Assembly: GCA_900543975.1 (NCBI GenBank)
Contig: UQTI01000005.1
Location: 1-64,000 of the forward strand
Source of the DNA: an uncultured Prevotella sp.
Lineage (GTDB): Bacteria > Bacteroidota > Bacteroidia > Bacteroidales > Bacteroidaceae
Reading direction: 5' to 3'
Length of the DNA stretch: 64,000 bases
Shown piece by piece: positions 36,601 through 44,188 of this stretch. The translations under genes were made by a program, and so were the position numbers. A model generated the notes under the pieces. It searched no databases, was not told where the DNA came from, and was given only the letters and a program-made list of their open reading frames with translations. Numbering within the stretch: position 1 is the stretch's first letter; every line of letters begins with the position of its first letter.

Positions 36601-37476
36601 ATGCACAATCTTCTCGTGCAGGTCTTTCACGGTACCCATGATGTAGCCAGTGGTCTCGGGTGTGAGGCCGTAATAGTCGCACACGCCGCGAGCCACGCGC
36701 ACACCCTCCTGTCCGCACCAGTCTTTGTTGAGTGCACGGTGACGTGCTGGCTGATAGGTGTGGAAGAAGCCCTCGAGCAAGAAGCCTGGTACGCCATGTT
36801 TCAACACGCCCAGATAGCCTGTATAGTTGCCGTAGGTGCCGTGGCGTGTGCTTGAACTACCGTAGAACGATATGTCGCCACGAACGTTGGAATTGTTTGG
36901 AGAGTAGTAGCTCTGTGGGTCGAGCACACTTTCCCAGTGATGTTTCCAGTTGGTTGTGGCCATCGCTTTGCTACCAGGAGCATAGTCTTCAGTATCGGTG
37001 CCACGATAGATGTAGACGGGATAGTTGGTGTTAGAGCCTTCAGAGGCTGCGTTAGAGTGTATAGAGATGAACATGTCCATGTTGTTGGCATCCACCTCCT
37101 CGCAGATCTCTGACAGGCTGCGGTTATATTTGTCCTCGTCGGCTGCTCCCTTGACATAGGGGAACGGGCCGTTCAGCGTGCGCGAGAAGAGGATGTTCTT
37201 ATGCTTCACGCCCATGCGTTCGAGCGTGCGGCCCAGCTCGAGACACTTCCACAGGTTAGTGTTCGACTCGTAGAAGCCGCAGGTGTCGGGACGTCCCGTT
37301 TCGAGAGCGGGGTAGGGTATGGTTGCCATGGGTCGGTCGTTGGGACCCCATGAGCCGTGACCGGGGTTGATGTAGACACGCAGCTGTTCAGCTGTCTTCT
37401 TGCTCTGAGCCAGCGATACGCTGGCTGTCATTACTGTTGCAGCCATTGCCGCACACAAGAGTAACAATCTTTTCAT
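33700..37476 (-). CDS. Giant secreted N-acetylmuramoyl-L-alanine amidase, type IX-sorted
   Basis: This 1258-residue enzyme is predicted to cut the bond between MurNAc and the stem peptide. After a signal peptide (about 1-23) comes an Amidase_3-type zinc domain (about 31-270): zinc ligands H40 (INPGHG), E70 (FYESNTNLW) and H140 (FISIHSNA), and catalytic E235 (GFLLEGFFH). Then a carboxypeptidase-regulatory-like beta module (about 305-375: GAKVNLMQNGAVVKTYQVDD, GVFVFSGLKPGKYAFQVEKE), a long beta-propeller region (about 390-1170) and a type IX sorting domain (KVFAVNGSLVTRA...GSGVYLVKVNKL). Ordinary amidases are 200-450 residues. It is co-transcribed with the PD40 protein, 8 nt apart. Confidence 0.88.
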   Translation of the reverse strand: MKRLLLLCAAMAATVMTASVSLAQSKKTAEQLRVYINPGHGSWGPNDRPMATIPYPALETGRPDTCGFYESNTNLWKCLELGRTLERMGVKHKNILFSRTLNGPFPYVKGAADEDKYNRSLSEICEEVDANNMDMFISIHSNAASEGSNTNYPVYIYRGTDTEDYAPGSKAMATTNWKHHWESVLDPQSYYSPNNSNVRGDISFYGSSSTRHGTYGNYTGYLGVLKHGVPGFLLEGFFHTYQPARHRALNKDWCGQEGVRVARGVCDYYGLTPETTGYIMGTVKDLHEKIVHNLYHYAPNTDDQWLPINGAKVNLMQNGAVVKTYQVDDNYNGVFVFSGLKPGKYAFQVEKEGYKPLFGDDDITVEVKANETSYAKLHVEATDYEPPVVLYHNYMEPTLDGMTLAPTQLEFAQASSDLMLEGTVKRMLVRGDSTVVLTNDAKTPHLYLINNKKRVIEKELSVEGLVEGSADDLGFYSSLNDIAFTADGKLVGVNSVRTQFNDNQVEDGYKRGQLNVYIWNSFDEAPKTWFTTEHSCNFYRADMGRGLTVNGDSDDCQVVTTGTTSGSSKALRYLIMTVVEGKLSTTSFRGSSKGATFGEKCQGNAMQLTVSPRTDDNFVIDGEAGLPIEFSMTEGAQAADANVVSKCAADAVDAAAHGIQFFKYAGHQFMVTPFLQDEKVGGVHLFDITEGLDKATLVKSETTSLAEADATTTMAAGAKADADGITLSLLHGKTLTTFTTEGVAQPIVKNIYAYDLRSVRESDGSYTLTFKANDNATDAAIVFTDAEGNEKGSKTVDVKEGDNKFCISQDELPGNVGTTLNWAVRLRGEAVTKITKVYADKDAYSGFLSGNAVITTPESPYFGYIYINNRVGKGNAANGIYAYDQAFNRVNNTPYRGYNAPSSNYRMAADPEGKVWMTEWADGPSGVYIADPAKMADEGYQYQQFFIGTRQSNGLFTNDGANVGSSAVGIAFGGTGANTKVYVANEDWTPENEVCVYNIGQEDGTLLNEWNKAPSYTLGVGGYMINGNIHIVAGRDGGAWVSQIRGSGNNSKGVPSLVYVTREGKITFNSGEGDNVELFDATGGAGFAVSNDGKMLVVNDAKGVLQFFDVTWKSETEPVLKHRGSFKSGVANTNSYIYQMHFDYAGNLVCTGNRLGVLAIPTTNNETITPAAKALTIVKDIETGIGSVEAEEDNLQIRFEGDKLVIDAPETVTDVKVFAVNGSLVTRAHAAVVDASQLGSGVYLVKVNKLNAKKVMKQ

Positions 37477-37484
37477 GGTAATGG

Positions 37485-38387
37485 CTATTTAGAAACGTTA
37501 ATGATGTAAGCTTGGCCTGCGGGCGTGGTGAACGCGATCTTTCCTGCCTTAGGCGCGGGCTTGGGATATTGGGCTATCACAGAGTTGTCGGTGAGCGTTT
37601 GCTGTGTGCCGTCGAGCGTTGTTGCAACGATTGCAGACGACACCACCACTTCGCCGTTGTCTTGGTCGTTCATGCCTATAACGATGTTGTCGTCGTACCA
37701 TTTGGGAGCACGCAACGTGCCGAGGCTCTTGATGTTCTTGCCGTTAAGGTCGCACACAAAGGCGCCTACGCCGCAAACATAATAAAGGACCTTCTGTCCG
37801 TCGGGTGAGAGCGACGGCCAGATGTAGCTGTGGCCTGTGCCGTTGGGCGAGAACACCGCTGTCTTGCCGTTCTTGGTGAGCATGAGCTGGCGGTTGTTGA
37901 TACTCAGCACGGGCTGCTTCTCTGCCTTTTTGCCGTTGAACGACTTGGCTTTGAGCTTGCCCTTGTTCACGATCATCGCGTTGCTGCCGCTCAGACGCAC
38001 ACCCTGAAGGTCGCGCGTAGCGTCTTGAAGCACGAGCTTGCTGCCCGTGTTCAGGTCGACGGTGTTGAGCGATGTCATGCGCAGACGCTTCGGCGTGAAG
38101 GTCGTTTCACGATACAGCACCGTGTTGCCGTCGGCAGAGAAACGGGCCTCATAGCCCGCGCCCTCGCTGTTGGTCAGCACAACGGTCTTGCCAGAAGACG
38201 GTTCAAAACTCTTCAGTCCTTCGTGGGCTCCTGTTGTCAGCAACAGGCGGTTGCCGTCGGGACTGATGTCGGCAACCATCTCACAGCCGTCAGGCAATGT
38301 GACTTGCTCCACACTCTGAACGCTAAACACTTGTGCCATCACGGAGAGTGGTAGGAACATAGCAAGCATAAATAAAGGTTTTCTCAT
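37485..38387 (-). CDS. Periplasmic/secreted PD40 (TolB-like) beta-propeller protein
   Basis: The 300-residue product has a signal peptide (MRKPLFMLAMFLPLSVMAQ) and successive PD40 blades: MVADISPDGNRLLLTTG, ARFSADGNTVLYRE, AVFSPNGTGHSYIWP and PSLSPDGQKVLYYVCG. Such propellers bind proteins or glycans; no catalytic site is visible. It is the first gene of the minus-strand pair with the amidase. A good promoter (TTTG 38482-38479, 20-nt spacer, TATTTTTG 38458-38451) drives both and is divergent from the GHL10 gene. Confidence 0.8.
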   Translation of the reverse strand: MRKPLFMLAMFLPLSVMAQVFSVQSVEQVTLPDGCEMVADISPDGNRLLLTTGAHEGLKSFEPSSGKTVVLTNSEGAGYEARFSADGNTVLYRETTFTPKRLRMTSLNTVDLNTGSKLVLQDATRDLQGVRLSGSNAMIVNKGKLKAKSFNGKKAEKQPVLSINNRQLMLTKNGKTAVFSPNGTGHSYIWPSLSPDGQKVLYYVCGVGAFVCDLNGKNIKSLGTLRAPKWYDDNIVIGMNDQDNGEVVVSSAIVATTLDGTQQTLTDNSVIAQYPKPAPKAGKIAFTTPAGQAYIINVSK

Positions 38388-38450
38388 AGTGGAATTGTTT
38401 AAATTGTGTGAGAATAAATAATAGTAAAAGATTTTTCTTTAGATTGTCCA

Positions 38451-38482
38451 CAAAAATAAATAAAATAAGAATTGGACGCAAA
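38451..38482 (-). promoter_or_regulatory. Promoter of the PD40-amidase operon
   Basis: TTTG, a 20-nt spacer and TATTTTTG on the minus strand match the Bacteroidetes consensus fully; the leader is about 55 nt. Confidence 0.75.
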
Positions 38483-38640
38483 TTTTGTTTATGAAAATTA
38501 ATGAATTTTAATAAAACTGTGCAGAAGCCCATTTCTCTTACTCTCGTAACGATGCCGTGTTACGGGAACGGTGATGGGAAAGATGATACTTAAGATTTGT
38601 TAATTTGTGGCTATTTAGATATGTTATTAAATGTTTTTTG

Positions 38641-38648
38641 TATCTTTG
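38641..38648 (+). promoter_or_regulatory. Candidate -7 box of the GHL10 gene
   Basis: TATCTTTG matches the Bacteroidetes -7 box; a -33 TTTG at the usual spacing is absent. The leader is about 70 nt. The rest of 38388-38723 holds a small GTAAC...GTTAC hairpin (about 38546-38564) and nothing else recognisable. Confidence 0.5.
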
Positions 38649-38723
38649 CTCGCTGAATGACTTCTGACCAAAGTTAGAAAAAGAAATTCTTGCTAATATT
38701 CAACCTAAATATTTATAATCCTT

Positions 38724-40253
38724 ATGCAAAAAAGACCTATAAAACTGCTGAAGTTTTTTGCCGCCATTGTAGGAATAGCTCTGTTGGCTGCCTGTAGCGG
38801 TGACGATGACACGTTGACCGATTCAACCGTCACACCTCCCCCTTCTGTGTCGAAGAACCCCAAACCCGGTGAGAACGTTACCCCCGTTCTGCCCGAGAAA
38901 GATTTTCGTGCGGTATGGATGGCTACCGTCGATCACATTGACTGGCCAAACAGCATGGGTGGCACTTCTAGAGTGGCAGAAAGTCAGAAAAAATATTATC
39001 TGCGTTACCTTGACTCTCTGCAAGCTCTCAATATTAACGCCGTGATGTTTCAGGTGCGCCCCATGGCCGATGCTTTCTACGACTCGCCCTACGAGCCGTG
39101 GTCGAAGTATATCACAGGTCGCCGTGGAAAGAAGCCGTTATATGACCCGTTGCCATGGCTCATCAACGAAACACATAAGCGCGGCATGCAGTTTCATGCT
39201 TGGATGAACCCTTACCGCATTGCTACACGCTCGGGTGCTTCGAGCGAGTTCCCTAAACTGGAAGAGACCATCCCTGCAGAATGGGTGAAAGACTATAACA
39301 AGGTGCGCATCTATAACCCTGCCCTGCCAGAGGTGCGCCAACGCATTGCCGACATCGTGGCAGACCTGTTGCAGAAATTTGATGTCGACGGCATACACTT
39401 TGACGACTACTTCTATCCGTCGCTCACCTCGGGTGAGTCGATGAACGATAATGCTGAATATAAGAAGTATGGCAGCGGTCAGGGAATTGCCAACTTCCGT
39501 CGTGCCAACGTAGACGCCATGATTAACAAAGTGAGGGAGACCATACATGCCGTGCGCCCCAACTGTCTGTTCTCGGTGTCGCCACAGGGCAACTACGACA
39601 ACGACTATAACTCGATGTATTGTGACGTGAAGAAATGGTCGCAGAACGGAATGATCGACGTGCTTATACCGCAGATCTATTGGAGCACCCAGACGTATTT
39701 CGGACCGCGCCTGAAGCAGTTCGCTGACTTCTGCACCAAGTCTAATTTTATGGTGGGCTACGGTCTCTACCGTTTCAGCGGTCAGGCAACCGATCCTTAT
39801 TACCAGACCAATGCCGACTTTAAGAAGCAGCTTGGCATTGCCTACGCCAACAAGAAGGTGAAGGGTGCAATATTCTTCAGCGCCAAATGGATGCTGAGCA
39901 ATCCCGTAAAGACTAACGAGGTGATAAAGGAGCAGTTTGACAAGCTGGAGCTGCCCCCTTATCTCGGTGTTGAGACGATGGTGCAGCCTGCTGCGCCCGA
40001 GAACGTCAAGGCCGATGGCAAGATGCTCTCGTGGGACGCTGTGCCCGACTGTTATTATGCCGTTTATCGCAACAACGGCGACGGCAACGTGGCTACGCTT
40101 GTGAAGATTACCTACGACACCGAGGTTGAGGTGCCCGAGAACGGCAACTACTTCGTGACGGCTCTCACCAGGGGTCTGAACGCCGAGAGCATGATCTCTA
40201 AGGTCGTGACATGTGGCGAGGGAACATCAGGCATTCCTGACATCACCATGTAA
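38724..40253 (+). CDS. GHL10 (family-10-like, DigH/YngK-type) glycosyl hydrolase lipoprotein
   Basis: A 509-residue lipoprotein (AALLAAC context, C24) with a GHL10 TIM-barrel domain (about 59-400): FRAVWMATVDHIDWP, NINAVMFQVRPMADAFYDSP, WMNPYRIATRSG, DGIHFDDYFYP (catalytic acidic region) and VLIPQIYWSTQ. E. coli DigH (YddW) of this family digests denuded glycan strands, that is, peptidoglycan chains stripped of peptides by amidases. The next operon across the divergent promoter encodes just such an amidase. The C-terminal about 80 residues form a fibronectin-like module (APENVKADGKMLSWDAVPDC). Role in the locus is inferred. Confidence 0.9.
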   Translation: MQKRPIKLLKFFAAIVGIALLAACSGDDDTLTDSTVTPPPSVSKNPKPGENVTPVLPEKDFRAVWMATVDHIDWPNSMGGTSRVAESQKKYYLRYLDSLQALNINAVMFQVRPMADAFYDSPYEPWSKYITGRRGKKPLYDPLPWLINETHKRGMQFHAWMNPYRIATRSGASSEFPKLEETIPAEWVKDYNKVRIYNPALPEVRQRIADIVADLLQKFDVDGIHFDDYFYPSLTSGESMNDNAEYKKYGSGQGIANFRRANVDAMINKVRETIHAVRPNCLFSVSPQGNYDNDYNSMYCDVKKWSQNGMIDVLIPQIYWSTQTYFGPRLKQFADFCTKSNFMVGYGLYRFSGQATDPYYQTNADFKKQLGIAYANKKVKGAIFFSAKWMLSNPVKTNEVIKEQFDKLELPPYLGVETMVQPAAPENVKADGKMLSWDAVPDCYYAVYRNNGDGNVATLVKITYDTEVEVPENGNYFVTALTRGLNAESMISKVVTCGEGTSGIPDITM

Positions 40254-40412
40254 GGGAGGAGCTTTAAAAAAGCATTGACGTTTGGGCACAGTCTTCACAT
40301 GTCGGAGGCTGTGCCCAAATTGTTTTTGACGCTCAATTTGTGTGGTTGAGGATAATTTCGTATCTTAGCGGCGTAAAAGAACAGAAACAAAGAAAAATAA
40401 AAAACAAGAAAT

Positions 40413-40880
40413 ATGAACAACGAACAACTGATGCGCAGGGCCATAGCCCTGTCAGAGGAGAGTGTGCGCAACGGAGGAGGACCCTTCGGTGCCGTCATAG
40501 CACGTCAAGGCGTCATCGTGGCAGAAGCGTCAAACAGCGTGACCATAGACAACGACCCCACAGCACATGCTGAGGTCAACTGCATACGCCGCGCCGCCGA
40601 GCGTCTGCGCACGTTCGACCTCTCGGGCTGCGAGATCTACACCTCTTGCGAGCCATGCCCCATGTGTCTGGGTGCCATCTATTGGGCACGCCTCGACAAG
40701 ATCTATTATGCCAACGACCGCAAGGATGCCGCCACCATTGGCTTCGATGATGACTTTATCTACAACGAGATACCGCTCAAGCCCGCCGACCGCCACAAAC
40801 CCATGCTGCCGCTGCTGCGCGAGGAGGCACTGAAGGCTTTCCGCATGTGGGAAGAGAACGACAAGAAAACGGAGTATTAG
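40413..40880 (+). CDS. Nucleoside/guanine deaminase (cytidine deaminase-like fold)
   Basis: A 155-residue zinc deaminase: HAEV (about 54-57) supplies a zinc ligand and the catalytic Glu, and SCEPCPMC (about 82-89) the two Cys ligands. GGGPFGAVIA at the start and the absence of a tRNA-binding basic tail favour a free-base deaminase such as guanine deaminase over TadA, but the distinction is not certain. It stands alone between the GHL10 gene and tsaB. Confidence 0.85.
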   Translation: MNNEQLMRRAIALSEESVRNGGGPFGAVIARQGVIVAEASNSVTIDNDPTAHAEVNCIRRAAERLRTFDLSGCEIYTSCEPCPMCLGAIYWARLDKIYYANDRKDAATIGFDDDFIYNEIPLKPADRHKPMLPLLREEALKAFRMWEENDKKTEY

Positions 40881-40980
40881 GCTGATCATCATTAATGGCA
40901 TATTTTCGCTCATAGAGCATATTAATGGCCTTTGCTTAGTTAATTTCTTATAAATGGCCATTGTTTGGCGATAAAAACCG

Positions 40981-40988
40981 TAACTTTG
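40981..40988 (+). promoter_or_regulatory. -7 box before tsaB
   Basis: TAACTTTG 28 nt before the tsaB start codon. Between 40900 and 40970 are three loose copies of ATTAATGGC(C/A)-like sequence and no gene. Confidence 0.5.
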
Positions 40989-41015
40989 CACATTCTGAAA
41001 AAAGCTTTTTTAAAG

Positions 41016-41708
41016 ATGTCATGTATTTTGAGTATTGATACGAGCACAAATGTGTGCTCCGTGGCTGTGAGTGAGAACGGCGCCTGCATCTATCACGATG
41101 AGGACAAGACCGGCCCCAACCACGCCGAAAAACTGGGAGTGTTTGTTGATCAGGCAATGTCGTTTACCGATAGTCACGCCATACCGTTTGACGCGGTGGC
41201 TGTGAGCAGCGGACCAGGTTCTTACACCGGTCTGCGCATCGGCGTGTCCATGGCTAAGGGCATCTGCGTGGGTCGGGACCTGAAGCTTGTCTCGGTGCCT
41301 ACGCTCGAGCTGCTCTGCGTGCCTGTGCTGCTGCGCCACGACGACCTGGAGGAGAACGCCCTGCTGTGTCCGATGATCGACGCACGCCGCATGGAGGTGT
41401 ATGCTGCCGTCTATGACCGCTCGCTGCGCGAGGTGCGCGAGACCGGTGCCGACGTGGTGACAGCCGACACATACAAGGAGTTTCTTGACCGCGGCCCCGT
41501 CTATTTCTTCGGCAACGGTGCGGCAAAGTGTATGGAGGTAATAAACCATCCCAACGCTCACCTTATCGAGGGCATTGAACCCGAGGCAAGGTGGATGTTC
41601 CCCTTGGCAGAGAGGCGCATCATGCAAGAGCAGTTTGAGGATGTGGCTTATTTCGTGCCCCACTATCTCAAAGACTTTGTGAGCAAGAAGCCAAAGAGCT
41701 TGCTCTGA
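41016..41708 (+). CDS. tsaB: TsaB, tRNA threonylcarbamoyladenosine synthesis protein
   Basis: The 230-residue protein partners TsaD and TsaE in making t6A at position 37 of ANN-decoding tRNAs. MSCILSIDTSTNVCSVAVSE is the ASKHA-type N-terminal nucleotide-fold signature, and AVSSGPGSYTGLRIGVSMAK is the TsaB hallmark. Length is typical. ATG 41016 was chosen over an upstream in-frame ATG (40965) because the latter would overlap the promoter. It is followed 28 nt later by the DUF4290 gene. Confidence 0.95.
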   Translation: MSCILSIDTSTNVCSVAVSENGACIYHDEDKTGPNHAEKLGVFVDQAMSFTDSHAIPFDAVAVSSGPGSYTGLRIGVSMAKGICVGRDLKLVSVPTLELLCVPVLLRHDDLEENALLCPMIDARRMEVYAAVYDRSLREVRETGADVVTADTYKEFLDRGPVYFFGNGAAKCMEVINHPNAHLIEGIEPEARWMFPLAERRIMQEQFEDVAYFVPHYLKDFVSKKPKSLL

Positions 41709-41736
41709 TTTGTTACAAGCAAAAATTTTTTAAGAT

Positions 41737-42333
41737 ATGAATATCGAAGGACTCGATTATAACACACAACGCGAGAAGCTCGTTCTACCAGAGTATGGCC
41801 GCGAGGTGCAGAGCATGGTCGACTATGCTGTGGCGCTGACGAACCGTGCCGACAGACAGCGTTGCGCCAACGCCATCGTTGCCATCATGAAGCGCATGTT
41901 TCCGCAACCCGCAGAGACAGAGGGCTATGAGCGCAAGCTGTGGGATCATCTCGCTCTGATGAGCGACTTTAAGCTCGACATCGACTATCCCTACGACATT
42001 GAAGAGGCAAGAACCATCCAGTCGAAACCATCGCCCATGCCTTATCCCATGAAGCGCATACCCGTGCGCCATTATGGCAGCATGATGTTCGAGATTTTTG
42101 AGAAGCTGAAGGAGCTGCCCGACGGAAATGAGCGTGAGGAGCTGATACGCTTGGCTGCCAACCAGATGAAGCGCGACCTCGTGCTCTGGGGACACGGCTC
42201 GTCGGACGACGAGAAGGTGGCATCGGATCTTGCCAACTTCACCGACGGCAAGGTGCAGCTCGACCTCGACACCTTTAAGTTTGACAAGGTCGAGGTGAAG
42301 GAGCAGGAGCGCAGACGAGGAAGAAGAAAATAA
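41737..42333 (+). CDS. DUF4290 family protein
   Basis: A 198-residue protein of the Bacteroidetes-specific DUF4290 family (start MNIEGLDYNTQREKLVLPEYGREVQ). It is rich in charged residues and helix, has no signal peptide or membrane segment, and ends in a very basic tail (KEQERRRGRRK), compatible with RNA or ribosome contact. Its place directly before rimM is typical in Bacteroidetes genomes. Function is unknown. Confidence 0.85.
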   Translation: MNIEGLDYNTQREKLVLPEYGREVQSMVDYAVALTNRADRQRCANAIVAIMKRMFPQPAETEGYERKLWDHLALMSDFKLDIDYPYDIEEARTIQSKPSPMPYPMKRIPVRHYGSMMFEIFEKLKELPDGNEREELIRLAANQMKRDLVLWGHGSSDDEKVASDLANFTDGKVQLDLDTFKFDKVEVKEQERRRGRRK

Positions 42334-42358
42334 TTGAACAGCAAAAGAAAAAGCAGCA

Positions 42359-42877
42359 GTGGACTATAACGATTTCTACAAAATAGGAAAGATCGGCAAG
42401 CCTCACGGCGTGAAAGGCGAGGTGAGCTTCATGTTTGATGACGACGTGTTTGACCGCACGGATGCCGACTGGCTCATGTTGTTGGTGGACGGCATCCTGG
42501 TGCCGTTCTTTCTCGAAGAATATCGCTTCAAGAGCAACGAGACGGCGCTGGTGAAGTTTTGCGATGTCGACACACAGGATGAGGCCCGCGAGCTGACTGG
42601 CTGCGACGTGTTCTTCCCGCGGCATCTCGCCGATGAAGACGAGGGGCACCTCTCATGGGCGCAGATTGTGGGCTACACGCTCGTCGATGCCGCCACAGGA
42701 CGTGTGGTGGGAGAGATAGAGAGCGTGGACGACTCGACGATGAACCTCCTCTTCCAGGTGCGCACAGCCGACGGCGACGAGGTGCTCGTGCCTGCTCACG
42801 AAGAGCTGATAAGAAATATCGACACCGAAGAGCGACGGATGGAGCTTGAGCTGCCCGAAGGTCTGCTCGACCTGTAA
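42359..42877 (+). CDS. rimM: RimM, 16S rRNA processing / 30S maturation factor
   Basis: The 172-residue protein assists assembly of the 30S head. The N-terminal RimM barrel (FYKIGKIGKPHGVKGEVSFM) and the C-terminal PRC-barrel (LVDAATGRVVGEIESVDDST) are both present. It starts with GTG at 42359, 25 nt after the DUF4290 stop; no ATG in frame precedes the conserved block, so a non-ATG start is well supported. Confidence 0.95.
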   Translation: MDYNDFYKIGKIGKPHGVKGEVSFMFDDDVFDRTDADWLMLLVDGILVPFFLEEYRFKSNETALVKFCDVDTQDEARELTGCDVFFPRHLADEDEGHLSWAQIVGYTLVDAATGRVVGEIESVDDSTMNLLFQVRTADGDEVLVPAHEELIRNIDTEERRMELELPEGLLDL

Positions 42878-42916
42878 GACAAGGCTTGACCACGTTCCTT
42901 AAACAAAGATAAAACA

Positions 42917-44077
42917 ATGAAGAAACAACAGATATGCATCTTGGGCTCAACAGGTTCCATAGGCACCCAGGCCCTCGACGTTATTGAACAGCATTCCGAC
43001 CGCTATGAGGCCTACTGTCTCACTGCCAACAACCGCGTGGACGAGTTGGCAGCACAGGCGAGAAAGTTTAACCCCGCAGCCGTGGTCATTGCCAACGAGG
43101 CACATTATGACCGCCTGAAGGAACTGCTTGCCGACATGCCCGACATCAAGGTGTATGCTGGAGCCGATGCGCTGTGCCAGATTGTAGAGGCAGGACCCAT
43201 CGACATGGTGCTCACCGCCATGGTGGGCTTCTCAGGTCTGGCACCCACCATCCATGCCATCAAGGCGCGTAAGAAGATCTGTCTTGCCAACAAGGAGACG
43301 CTGGTGGTGGCAGGCGAGCTGGTGTGCCGTCTGGCAGCAGAGAACCGTGTGCCTATCTTGCCCGTGGACAGCGAGCACTCGGCAATCTTCCAGAGCATCG
43401 TGGGCGAGGGTGATAACCCGATAGAGAAAATTCTGCTTACAGCATCGGGAGGACCGTTCCGCAAGTTTACGCTCGACCAGATGCGCGACGTTACAGCCGC
43501 CGACGCTCTCAAGCACCCTACATGGGCCATGGGTGCAAAGATCACGATCGACTCGGCATCGATGATGAACAAGGGCTTTGAGGTCATAGAGGCAAAATGG
43601 CTCTTTGGCGTGCCTGCCGACAAGATACAGGTGCTCGTCCACCCGCAGAGTATCGTCCACAGCGCTGTGCAGTTTTGCGACGGTGCGGTGAAGGCGCAGC
43701 TCGGCGTGCCCGACATGCGTCTGCCCATACAGTATGCCTTCTCGTTCCCCGACCGCTTGCCGCTCAACGGCGACCGTCTGGACCTGTTCAAGCAGCCTCT
43801 CGAGTTTTTTGAACCTGACCTGGAGAAGTTCCGCTGTCTGGCTCTCGCCTTCGAGTCGATAAAGCGCGGCGGCAACATGCCGTGCATCGTCAACGCAGCC
43901 AACGAGGTGGTGAACGAGGGCTTCCGCAAGGGCCGCTGTTCGTTCCTCGGCATGGGCGAGATCATTGAGAAGACCATGGCCAAGGCCACATTCTCTGCCA
44001 CACCCGACTATGACACCTACATAGCGACTGATGCTGAGGCACGCCGCATTGCTGCCGAGCTGATGGCTCAGGCATAG
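42917..44077 (+). CDS. dxr: 1-deoxy-D-xylulose-5-phosphate reductoisomerase
   Basis: The 386-residue enzyme makes 2-C-methyl-D-erythritol 4-phosphate, the committed step of the non-mevalonate isoprenoid pathway. NADPH-binding LGSTGSIGTQALDVIEQHSD starts the protein; the metal/substrate block has VDSEHSAIFQ and TASGGPFR; IDSASMMNKGFEVIEAKWLF and HPQSIVHSAVQF complete the signature. It sits between rimM and rseP, with which it is often linked in Bacteroidetes. Confidence 0.97.
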   Translation: MKKQQICILGSTGSIGTQALDVIEQHSDRYEAYCLTANNRVDELAAQARKFNPAAVVIANEAHYDRLKELLADMPDIKVYAGADALCQIVEAGPIDMVLTAMVGFSGLAPTIHAIKARKKICLANKETLVVAGELVCRLAAENRVPILPVDSEHSAIFQSIVGEGDNPIEKILLTASGGPFRKFTLDQMRDVTAADALKHPTWAMGAKITIDSASMMNKGFEVIEAKWLFGVPADKIQVLVHPQSIVHSAVQFCDGAVKAQLGVPDMRLPIQYAFSFPDRLPLNGDRLDLFKQPLEFFEPDLEKFRCLALAFESIKRGGNMPCIVNAANEVVNEGFRKGRCSFLGMGEIIEKTMAKATFSATPDYDTYIATDAEARRIAAELMAQA

Positions 44078-44188
44078 ACAGGCTTGCGCTATGCCCCTGT
44101 TTCTCAAAGATAAAAAAGAGGATAAAAAATAAAAAACAAGTAATAATGGCCTTGCATTCAATTGCTTAAGGCAACCGCTTTTCAACAC

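Noticed and set aside
40413..40880. tRNA adenosine deaminase TadA
   Set aside because: The zinc motif fits both, but the GGGPFGAVIA start and lack of a basic RNA-binding tail fit guanine or nucleoside deaminases better.
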